Shown here piece after piece: positions 55,639-64,000 of a stretch of 64,000 nt of DNA. Every line of letters starts with the position of its first letter. Positions within the stretch are counted from its first letter, which is position 1. Position numbers and translations under genes: made by a program. Where the stretch lies: the NCBI GenBank assembly GCA_949130485.1, contig OX422184.1, forward strand, positions 18,042,324 to 18,106,323, given 5' to 3'. The DNA comes from Agelas oroides (taxonomy: Eukaryota > Porifera > Demospongiae > Agelasida > Agelasidae). The notes beneath the pieces are model-generated. The model was not told the origin of the DNA. It ran no database searches and worked only from the letters and a program-made list of their open reading frames with translations.

Positions 55639-57888
55639 TTACATATTAGCGTACGACTTCTGAGTCAAGTTGTCTTGTGAATATTGATAGGTTGGTACTG
55701 ATTTTTCCAGTCCATATTTTGAGTGGAAAAGACGTCTTGAGAGTGGAGGCACAACTTTAGGTACAAACAGTAATATTTGACACAGAAGAGCATTTCCACC
55801 AAAGCCAACAAATACAATCACAAGACTTGCAGCTGGAAAATTATTTGTTCTAAGCACCCACCACTGTGGCATGGCAACACAAATGAGCAAGATGCTCATA
55901 AATATATAGATATTAACTTTCTTTGTATCCTTAAAGTGTTTCCGCCGAATTTTTCTAGTTTTGTAAGCAAGGAAAGCTACCAACAACATCACTACTCCAA
56001 TCTCAGAAAAAACTAAAGTCAGCCAGGTCCTCAAACTATAACTGGAACAAAATTGGACAACTTCATAGTACGGTTGTGTGGTTCTTGCTTGATATATCTC
56101 AACATCCTGAATAGTGAAAGCATCAGCAACGGTCCACACAAGCAGAATTACTGCTTCAACTCCAACTATACTCAACACTATAACACATAGCACTCGGTCT
56201 GACCATCGTTTCCCCAACTTTCCAAAGTAGGTGAACACACGATAAATCCTGAGTATCCTGACAAGCAGAGTTGCAAAGATAAAGTTCATCCCCAATGCTG
56301 CACTCCAGCTAACAGCGCTACAGACAAAGGGTCCTTCATTAACTACTGCACTAATTAATATGAGTCCCAGGGTACTACCCCACAGTAAGTATGATCCCAC
56401 AAACATAAAAAGGCTGAGTTTTGGGCTTGTTGCTTTAATTTCTGCGGCATTGCGGTAATATATAAACAGAAAAAGTATAATGGTTGTCAGACTGATACAC
56501 ACTCCAGTCACAATTGACAGAAATACAACAGCTGCAGATGGTAAAAACCTGTAGTTTCGCGGTATTTCATCAGTTGGGACTTTAGCACTGAGATTTCTGT
56601 CAAGGAATATCTGTTCTGAAAGTAGATCAAAACTTCCTATTTTCTCAGCAGTTTCATGTTTGATTTGAAAGATACTGACAACTGAATGTAATCCTCCGTT
56701 GTTCCCAAAATGACTAAAGGTTTTTGATGAATGCATCAGTTCGAAATTGACCATCTGAGTGAAAGATTCATGATTATCGAGCAAATTGTTTTCAAGGGAC
56801 ATGTTCCTCAAGTGAAGATCAATGGCTACATTGTTCATTGCAAGTGCAACAGCCCACAGTGTATCATGAAGAACGCTGGCATATGAGTTATTGGAGACAG
56901 GTGTCTGGTATCCCTTACTGTAGTTCCACTGGTTTGTGCTTGATTCAGTTTGGTTGTATTCATGCTGCAAAAGAAATACGCCTTCCAGTGCATGCATTAG
57001 ACTATCCAGACCACAGAATGCACCGGAATAGAACTTAAAGTCATTTATCTGGTAGTCGTAAAAAACCCAGGCATAACGTGGCCATACCATACCTTCAGTA
57101 TACGCTAGACACAAAATCTCAACTGCCGTTTTCAGAGTGACAGAAGCAAATATGATCTTATGTCCAGATATACGCAACCTCTTTATGAACTGTGGACCGA
57201 AAACTATCAAAGTTGCCTCTAAAGGTTGCGACAAATTGCTATAAGTAGCTTTCAGGAAGAACGCTTCAACAGTGTGAACATGATAAGCATCACCTTGAAT
57301 ACGCTCATCACCAATAACAGCAACACGACTCCAGCCATACTGTTCCATTAACCTGAATGTAGTATCAATGTACACAGCAGAGGATGGGACCATATGCCAC
57401 AAGGAGGGATACTTATCTTTGTTGAAAAGAACAGGTGAAGCCGACCCTGATATCTGGAAAAGATTAACTCCACTGTGGGCTGCTAGTGGTGACAACAGCT
57501 GGGCTACACTAGTACAAAACAGTCCTACCACTCCAGCAATGCGTTGATCTTGCTTAGTTACTTGATGTACGAAGTTCATGAGAGCTTCAGTGTGAAAATT
57601 AGGAGTGCAGAACCCAGAGTCAACATTGAGCAACTGTAGATTGTATCCCGGTAGAATACTAGGATCTCTGTTGATCCTGTCAATAGCCTGATGGGCAAGT
57701 GGAAGTATCTCGAGTCCCCTGTCCCAACTTGGAATCCACTCTTCCATTGGTCCTTGTTGGAGGTTCAGGACTAGCAGTAGCTTGAGAACACGGGTACGAT
57801 TGCTGGCAGTTTCAGCTTGGTGAGTTTGCAGTACAGCACATAAAAGAAGAGCAAAAAGAACTGAAAATTTGGTCACATCTCCTACCAT
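55639..57888 (-). CDS. GABA-B-like class C G-protein-coupled receptor
   Basis: The 749-residue protein is encoded by one exon. It has a signal peptide (VLFALLLCAVLQTHQAE) and a periplasmic-binding-type ligand domain (about 35-430) with FCTSVAQLLSPLAAHSGVN, ISGSASPVLFNKDKYPSLWH and MEQYGWSRVAVIGDE, matching the class C pattern in GABA-B subunits. Seven membrane segments follow at about 452-477, 492-515, 526-550, 565-590, 619-641, 657-675 and 685-710. ATSPKLSLFMFVGSYLLW and FATLLVRILRIYRVF are typical of intracellular loop 1/TM2 and TM3. C523 and C614 are placed for the conserved extracellular disulphide. There is no Cys-rich domain between the lobes and the membrane, which favours the GABA-B over the glutamate-receptor branch. 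The short tail lacks an obvious coiled coil. The ligand is unknown. Confidence 0.9.
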   Translation of the reverse strand: MVGDVTKFSVLFALLLCAVLQTHQAETASNRTRVLKLLLVLNLQQGPMEEWIPSWDRGLEILPLAHQAIDRINRDPSILPGYNLQLLNVDSGFCTPNFHTEALMNFVHQVTKQDQRIAGVVGLFCTSVAQLLSPLAAHSGVNLFQISGSASPVLFNKDKYPSLWHMVPSSAVYIDTTFRLMEQYGWSRVAVIGDERIQGDAYHVHTVEAFFLKATYSNLSQPLEATLIVFGPQFIKRLRISGHKIIFASVTLKTAVEILCLAYTEGMVWPRYAWVFYDYQINDFKFYSGAFCGLDSLMHALEGVFLLQHEYNQTESSTNQWNYSKGYQTPVSNNSYASVLHDTLWAVALAMNNVAIDLHLRNMSLENNLLDNHESFTQMVNFELMHSSKTFSHFGNNGGLHSVVSIFQIKHETAEKIGSFDLLSEQIFLDRNLSAKVPTDEIPRNYRFLPSAAVVFLSIVTGVCISLTTIILFLFIYYRNAAEIKATSPKLSLFMFVGSYLLWGSTLGLILISAVVNEGPFVCSAVSWSAALGMNFIFATLLVRILRIYRVFTYFGKLGKRWSDRVLCVIVLSIVGVEAVILLVWTVADAFTIQDVEIYQARTTQPYYEVVQFCSSYSLRTWLTLVFSEIGVVMLLVAFLAYKTRKIRRKHFKDTKKVNIYIFMSILLICVAMPQWWVLRTNNFPAASLVIVFVGFGGNALLCQILLFVPKVVPPLSRRLFHSKYGLEKSVPTYQYSQDNLTQKSYANM

Positions 57889-58466
57889 GATGGCAGTGTG
57901 AGACTGAAATCTGTAGAAAGGTTGTTGGTTTAGTCTACTCTAGACTATAGTAGTAGATACTTGGACTATTAGCAAGATAAGCAACTGGATGCTAGTTCTT
58001 CTCACTAAGTAAGCACATCAAAGAAGCTATACTGATATTTTCTCCTTTTATGGTCAACATTTGGTACTTTTTTCTATGTATCCATTAGTTAAAAAATGTT
58101 GAAAAGATCCCTTCAACTCTTTCCCTTCTATGTCTTTACATTGGTAAACAACAGTGTCAAAGTTTGCTAAACTCATACCCTATATGGTGACATTAAAACT
58201 GCATGAGGGACTTTCATACCATGATACTTTCAGTTATAATACTTGAGTTTTCCTCTTTCAAGGTGGTAACTTTTACAATTATAGTTCAGTTTACAGTGTC
58301 GTTAATGACGGTCATGCATGGTGGTGTTTGTCATTGTTATTTACCACCTAGTTTTACATTTCACTTTGGTTGTTAGTAAATGACCATGTAAGTCTATAAT
58401 AATGGTAAAGGTAACTGCAAATCATCGTGTTAGTTTCTGCTTTGGGAGTTAACTTCATGATCATAG
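57889..58466. other. 5' flank of the GABA-B-like receptor
   Basis: No gene is seen. A promoter must lie here, but no element can be named with support. Confidence 0.4.
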
Positions 58467-58473
58467 AGTCTAG

Positions 58474-58707
58474 CAAGAGCGCATAAGAACGGGCGGCCTA
58501 GAGTAAGAGCATGCAACTACATTAAATTTGGAACCAGTCGGAATTTACCGCGAGTACTAATGCGCAGCTGCGCGTAGACATAAGCCTGTTGCTAAGCACG
58601 TGACCGGGTGTTCTATTTTTAGTACGGTTCAATAATTTTAACCGTACTATGGGCTTCTATTGGAGTTACACACTCTTACTCTAGCTGCCTGTTCTTATGC
58701 GTTCTTG
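58474..58707. mobile_element. MITE with CAAGAGCGCATAAGAAC ends
   Basis: The inverted repeats are about 40 bases long (CAAGAGCGCATAAGAACGGG and complement). The 7-bp flank AGTCTAG is repeated exactly at 58467-58473 and 58708-58714. An inner palindrome AGTACGGTTC.../...AACCGTACT lies centrally. It is non-coding. Confidence 0.75.
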
Positions 58708-58780
58708 AGTCTAGGCATATGGTGAAAGTGACTACACCTTTGGTTCTCATCATGTGAGCCTATACATATAGTGAAAGTTA

Positions 58781-59295
58781 TTAACTCTTTAACAACCGTA
58801 GGCTATTTACTGGAAGTGTTTATTAGGCTATGGATACCTTCCATGGTCCGTATTTTCGCTTCTGCTTGGAGCTAGCACTGGAAACTTGACTCAAAGCTTT
58901 ATTGACATGTTCTCTGTAGGTTCATGACCTTGGACACACCCACTCATTAGCGAGCATTCAATAGTCAGGGCCCTCCAACCAGAGAACGCTCCTCCGGACT
59001 AAAAGCTGCCTAAAATGCCAGAAATGGAGTCCCTACAAGGTGAAAGGAGCGTTTTCTACACCCGTTTGTGCAAGAAAGCAGACAAATGGCCCACCCGGCA
59101 TTGACCAAGGCTTTTCTACAGGCAGCTGCAACCGCTGCCATGCACTGTCAGCCAGAGCGGTGCACCCACCCACCTCCCCCTGTCCCACCCTTTCTGCTAG
59201 CGCAAAACCTATCTTCAAAACGGATTGCGCCAACTGATAACATGCGGCCAAAATCTGACGACGCCATATGGCGTCATCGGTTGTTAAAGGGTTAA
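58781..59295. mobile_element. piggyBac-like non-autonomous element, copy 1
   Basis: It is bounded by TTAA on both sides (58781-58784, 59292-59295) with inverted ends CTCTTTAACAACCG and CGGTTGTTAAAGGG. The interior matches 63055-63548 in opposite orientation, with shared blocks such as CTGCCTAAAATGCCAGAAAT and CTTTCTGCTAGCGCA. No transposase is present. TTAA target use is characteristic of piggyBac. Confidence 0.75.
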
Positions 59296-59479
59296 CTGAC
59301 AGTGCCAGTTTCCACTTTGGGTTAGACCCTACAATTAAGTGAGTCTACGCATGTGATAAAAGCTGTTACCTGATTGTTAATCTGGTCAAGCAGCCTTGTA
59401 CTCAGGTTTACAAAACTAGTCTGGCTGAAGTCATGCGTTAACCAGTTTTCGTTTGTTTGGGACAAAACTCAGTTGATAC

Positions 59480-59612
59480 TGCCAGGTGAGCTCTAGATTG
59501 ACCGCTATAGTTCTTCCTCATGTGCCAGGCATTTGAGCGTTTCTTTGGGAATCCCCGAGAAGATTTCTGCGCATCATAAAATGCCATAGCGGTTGGTCTA
59601 GAGCTCACTGGC
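59480..59612. repeat. Short inverted repeat element
   Basis: TGCCAGGTGAGCTCTAGATT at the left and its near complement at the right (GGTCTAGAGCTCACTGGCA) enclose about 75 bases. It is probably a small MITE; no target duplication was identified. Confidence 0.65.
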
Positions 59613-60247
59613 ACTAGCTTCCAACCTCCTCTGAATCAACAGTTGATATTTCTTTGTTGTAGGAATCTAGCCTCTCTGCATCCCACAACTCCACCCAATG
59701 AAGATGGCACAAGCAGAAAGCATCTTTGTCTGATGCAAGCTAAGTCAGGATATGGCTGTGGCCCAAGTGGCAGCACCCCAAAGAAAGGGGCCTGCACCAC
59801 TCAAATCTTGAACCCTCCCAGATCCCAGAAAGCTGACACAGGGAGGATTCACACCTACCCATAACTTGTAGATCTTCAACCCAATGGAGACAAAGTGAAT
59901 ATTTTCGACCGCCATCTAAATCAAAAGGTACAGACTATTACCTTTCAGTGACACTAGTTGACGAAACTTCACGATGTAAAAGGATTCAGTGCAACATTTT
60001 TAATTAACATTGAAAAGAGCCATTTGCCTCACGTACAATGCAATGGCGACATTTTTTTGTCTGCACGTGAGTAAGTATAGAGGTGCGCTGGTGAGCAGAA
60101 AGTGCAGCAGTGTCATTTGCTTTGATGGGCATGTTGGAGCGAAAGTAACTGGGTCTATCTCATATATATTTACACAAGAGGAGCGTGAGACAACCGAAAA
60201 AGTGGGCGTAAAAACACAACTCATGTAAGCAGTCAAGTCCTGAACAA
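59613..60247. other. Gene-free stretch
   Basis: I see no supported gene. Confidence 0.4.
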
Positions 60248-60523
60248 CAGGAGGAAGGAGAACAGCAGGAAGGAGAACAGCAGGAAGGAGAACAGCGGGA
60301 AGGAGAACAGCAGGAAGGAGAACAGCAGGAAGGAGAACAGCGGGAAGGAGAACAGGAGGAAGGAGAACAGCGGGAAGGAGAACAGCAGGAAGGAGAACAG
60401 CGGGAAGGAGAACAGCAGGAAGGAGAACAGCAGGAAGGAGAACAGCAGGAAGGAGAACAGCAGGAAGGAGAACTGTAGGAAGGAGAACAGCAGGAAGGAG
60501 AACAGCAGGAAGGGGAACAGCGG
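60248..60523. repeat. 15-bp minisatellite, about 18 units
   Basis: The unit AGGAAGGAGAACAGC recurs without spacing, with variants AACAGCGGG and AACAGGAGG. Because 15 is a multiple of three, all frames stay open (for example PAVLL repeats on the minus strand). There is no evidence of a real protein. Confidence 0.95.
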
Positions 60524-61039
60524 GAATAACCAACAAAAACGAACAAAATCAGCATTGATAACACCAAGATTGTAGGCTCTGTTTCTGCAGTCACAATCAC
60601 GGTACATCATGATCTTCTGGTCACGTCCATCAAAGATGGAAGAGATGGTTGTATTTTGGTGTAACGAATGTGGTCACCTGATGCCCATCCCGCGGAATGT
60701 ATGCAAGGCTAGTGTGTCAGTCATAGGTGTTTATTACACTTAGTTTTGACTTCTGACAGTTTTGGTGATAAATGAACAGAATAGCACCGAGTCATGAGCG
60801 CACTATGTACAAAACCTTCAGCTATTGCTCAAGACATCACTGAGAGTATCTGTTCATGCAGTCTGCGGCTTTTTCTTCTTGACTGTCTCCACATCCCTGG
60901 GTCATAACCGTCTCACTCCTGACAGTAAATGTCAACCTCTACTTCTAAAACCAACCTCTACAGTATACACTAAGTTTATATCTAAAGTTAGGCACAGTGG
61001 TATTACTTTTGCTTACATCGATCAGCACAGTACAATGCA
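60524..61039. other. Gene-free stretch
   Basis: I see no supported gene. Confidence 0.4.
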
Positions 61040-61230
61040 CTTTGGTAGTACATACTTTGTGCTAGTGAGGTGGGTGGTGTCACCTTCTGGGTGACACCAC
61101 ATGCTGACTGTTGTGCTTGGTTACAAAAAGATTCCCGGTCAGCACTGAGCAGGATATTTCTATCCTCCTTTGTACAAGTGGGCTTAGAAAACACTCCTCT
61201 CCTCCATTCCTGTCATTGCAGTCAGACTGG
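61040..61230. repeat. Diverged fragment of the piggyBac-like family
   Basis: GTGCTAGTGAGGTGGGTGGT, then GGTCAGCACTGAGCAGG and GGCTTAGAAAACACTCCTCTC, parallel the interior of 63110-63310. The TTAA ends are not recognisable. Confidence 0.55.
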
Positions 61231-61930
61231 ATGGGCGATCACTGCATGCCTACATTTGCAAGTTTGCTAATGAGCGAGTGTGAAAGGTGTCATGAACTCC
61301 ACACAGTCTCAATGGCTTGTGTGAAAATTGTTGCCTGAATGGCTGATCGAAACTAAAACACTGAAGTGATTTATGATAAATGCATGTGGCCTCTAGTGAA
61401 AACAATTCATAAGTTTAGAACACTCAACCTCTCGTTTCTGTAACTCTCCAAACTTGTCACTGTGTCATGTTCTTCCTATAGTTGGCTACATGTAGTCATT
61501 GTAACATAAAAACGGAGAAATCATTTATCTTCTTAAAGCACCTGAAGTGATGAGGATGCCTCAAATCTGAAAAGCAAGCTGGGGATCATCCCCTAAAGCC
61601 AAGTGAAACACTATAGGTAGTTGCTGTTGCCCTCTCCACTGGAATGACTGCACAAGTGAAGGTGATCCCTGTACAGCTAGAAATTTGTAAGCTCATTCCT
61701 CACACCCGAGCAGAGAGGGTCTGATCACCTTCAGCAGATTCTGGGTAGGAATTGTTTGAGAAGTCCTCTTGTGATATTGAGACAGGGGGCCCCTATCACA
61801 CTTACAGGATTCACTGCCTCTGTAGCAACACACTAGCATTGTACAAGGTTACAGTGACCAACACAAGGGTGCATGTAGGAGACTTGAACATACGGCTGCT
61901 GAGCGAGTGTAGCCTGTTGATTTTCCATAT
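61231..61930. other. Gene-free stretch
   Basis: I see no supported gene. Confidence 0.4.
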
Positions 61931-62189
61931 GTGGCAGTCCCGTGTAGAAATGGAAGATTACTCCCTAGCGTATTTCAATCGCATCGTTGCGTTCAAAGCG
62001 TTGTATTGCTGAACTTCCGTTAAGGGCGAGGCTCATACGCGCTTTGTAGATGCATGAATAGCTAACGAGTCTATGAAGCGCGTATGAGCCCCGCCCTTAA
62101 CGGAAGTTCAGCGATACGACACTTTGAACGCAGCGATGCGATCAAAATATGCAACGGAATAATCTTCGATTTCTACACGGGGCTGCGAC
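61931..62189. mobile_element. MITE family D, copy 2 (palindromic)
   Basis: The ends GTGGCAGTCCCGTGTAGAAA and complement of GTCGCAGCCCCGTGTAGAAA bound an almost perfect palindrome through GAACTTCCGTTAAGGGCG, centred near 62055. ATAT/CATATGT flanks both sides, suggesting a TA-rich target. Confidence 0.8.
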
Positions 62190-63054
62190 ATATGTCGATT
62201 CAACCAATGGATGGTCTACACCCAAGGAGGAGAGGAGAATATCACACTACATCGTTGCTGTATACTTTGCGTAGCAGAAACTACTAAGCTCAACCACTTA
62301 CAAACTCTAGCTCTTTTAAGTTTAGCTGAAGTTGGGGCCAACCACCCCTATGTCCACCTGCACAGCACCAGTCACGTGTATTGAGCACGCTACCGTGCTT
62401 TGGGCTAATATTATGCGAGTAACGTGTGAGTATAAAGTAGGTGAAGGCGTGCCTTGCTATTCTCGATTGATAAACTCATGTCTGGCTCCTCCCTTGAGGG
62501 TAAAGCTTTTTTAAGAAACCACAAAACTCTGAACTCTAAAGTGTTCGAGCCAAGGTAAACCTGCAGCACTAACCTCCTATGAGCATCTTGGGGTGTGGTT
62601 ACTTTGCTCGTGAAATTAAGAATTAAAATTCATGTTATGAAATTTTCAATTTGAATATTTCCCAATTTTAGGTATATGCTTTCAAAAGGGATGTTCTAGT
62701 GAAAATGGGGGATGAAAGAATGGGACAGAACTTACAGGTATTTTATGTGGGTGTTTCTTCATGATAGTTTCAACGTCTCGCTTTCTGCTATCTGTAGATA
62801 GAGAGAGAGAGATAACACAGGATCAAAACTGATGCTCAGAGTTGAGGCTGATAGCTCCGGGAAACAACGTTCTGTGCACTTGCAACAGGTACATGTATTC
62901 ATGTGGGTAGTTTCCAGTGGCTTCTCAACTAGCACACAAATGGAAATGTTACCGGCAAATCGTAAACTTTCTGTCAAAATGTTCGGAAACCATATTCAAA
63001 TCACTACAGAAAATTCTCTTTCCACTTACACAAGTGTAGTTGGCCTAATGTTAC
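62190..63054. other. Gene-free stretch
   Basis: A short GA run lies at about 62797-62812. Nothing else is supported. Confidence 0.4.
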
Positions 63055-63548
63055 TTAACCCTTTGACTACCAATGATGACAAAAGCCGTCATCCAACTTT
63101 AGCTTGCATGTTATTGATGGTGCAATCCATTTTGAAGATAGGCTCTGCGCTAGCAGAAAGGGTGGGATAAGGGGAGGTGGATGCGTGTCACCTACGAGTG
63201 ACAGCACATGGCGGCTGTTGCAGCTGGTAGTAGAAAAGCCTTGGTCAGCACTGGGCAGGCCTTTTTTTTTACAAATTGGCATAGAAAACATTCCTCTCAC
63301 GTAGGGGCTCCATTTCTGGCACTGTAGGCAGCTTTTATTCCAGAGGAGTGTTCTCTGGTCGGAAAGCCCTGGCTATTGAGCGCTAGCTAATGAGTGGGTG
63401 TGGTCAAGGTCATCAACTTGCAAAGATCATCTGAAGAAGCTCAAATTTCCAATGCTAGCTCTCGGCAGAAGTTGAAATACAGACCAAAGAAGTTTCAGTA
63501 GCCCAAAAAAGACCTCTAGAGAATAGAATTTAGTTGCTAAAGGGTTAA
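63055..63548. mobile_element. piggyBac-like non-autonomous element, copy 2
   Basis: TTAA at 63055-63058 and 63545-63548 flank CCCTTTGACTACC and GTTGCTAAAGGG ends. The interior is an inverted relative of 58781-59295. It is non-coding. Confidence 0.75.
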
Positions 63549-63874
63549 CCAAATTTAAGGTAAGTATTCATGCTAAATATATAACGTTCTCTCTCAGAGC
63601 TGTCTGGGCTTGTTATCCCAACTCACTACCACAACCCTTTATCACCTCCTCCCATCAGAATGTGGCTCCAAAACAATGTGTAGCGGTTTGTTTGATGTTG
63701 CTTAGCAACCAAAATTTTGAACTTCATATTCTGTGTAGTGGTTTTGTTCCGAACTGTGAATAACAAGTACTTGTATGAATATCATTATCAACCACTTGGG
63801 TCAACAGTGACTACCCAAATATGGTCATAGTAGGTATAGATGAGAAACAACACAGCACATTTGTACAAACAGTG
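63549..63874. other. Gene-free stretch
   Basis: I see no supported gene. Confidence 0.4.
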
Positions 63875-64000
63875 TAGCCTCGTTCCCAGGCCTATCCCAT
63901 TTTTTGTTCTTCAGTTTGTGTTCAGTATAATACACGGAGGCGGAAGAGCGCGAAAAACGGTGAAGGCCTGGGAACACCTGTCACGTGAATGACGTCTGGT
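63875..64000. mobile_element. MITE family E relative, cut by window end
   Basis: It begins TAGCCTCGTTCCCAGG exactly like 54314 and then diverges. CCTGGGAACACCTG and TCACGTGAATGACGTC near the end recall the inner arm of the full element. The right end is outside the window. Confidence 0.65.

Noticed and set aside
60000-60610. Open frames of 125-178 codons across the 15-bp repeat
   Set aside because: A repeat unit divisible by three keeps all frames open; there is no start context, domain or non-repeat coding sequence.

Overview
The window looks like animal nuclear DNA, most likely from a demosponge; this is an inference. It is AT-rich, packed with miniature transposons and gene relics, has short GT-AG introns, and carries large almost intronless genes. 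The dominant family, a beta-helix ectodomain with a Cys-rich stalk and about ten membrane segments, and a class C (GABA-B-like) receptor are families known to be expanded in sponges. No bacterial or organellar features are present.

The main content is a head-to-tail array on the minus strand of closely related receptor-like genes. Gene 1 is a truncated pseudogene (1-1216), gene 2 is frameshifted (3561-7141), gene 3 is intact (22729-26253), gene 4 has one in-frame TAG (28842-32471) and gene 5 is intact (48071-51607). Relics lie at 8.6, 22.3, 27.0, 46.8 and 52.9 kb. A divergent member, gene 6 (41992-45396), is intact on the plus strand. The ectodomain has Asn-rich GGAI/FxxN beta-helix repeats and varies between copies. 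The membrane region is almost identical between copies, and all intact members keep LREPLL near the C-terminus. A conserved noncoding 5' exon ending in a GTAAGT donor lies upstream of most members. This pattern suits a diversifying cell-surface receptor cluster, but the function is unknown.

From 13.8 to 21.5 kb, three plus-strand exons join in phase into one CARD-like, Ser/Pro-rich, coiled-coil, Cys/His-cluster protein. Its third exon sits behind a 5-kb intron that holds a 3.26-kb inverted-repeat element. Part of exon 3 was copied, inverted and circularly permuted into a receptor relic at 22.1 kb. An intact GABA-B-like receptor (55639-57888, minus) has a decayed copy at 46 kb.

Mobile and repeated DNA fills the rest. 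It includes several MITE families with recognisable target duplications, a piggyBac-like pair with TTAA ends, a hAT-like element with another element nested inside, an internally deleted LTR retroelement with integrase remnants, a tRNA-Thr-like SINE head, a 1-kb segmental duplication, a Gly/Ser-rich decayed gene, a PHD-like fragment, a long purine tract and a 15-bp minisatellite.
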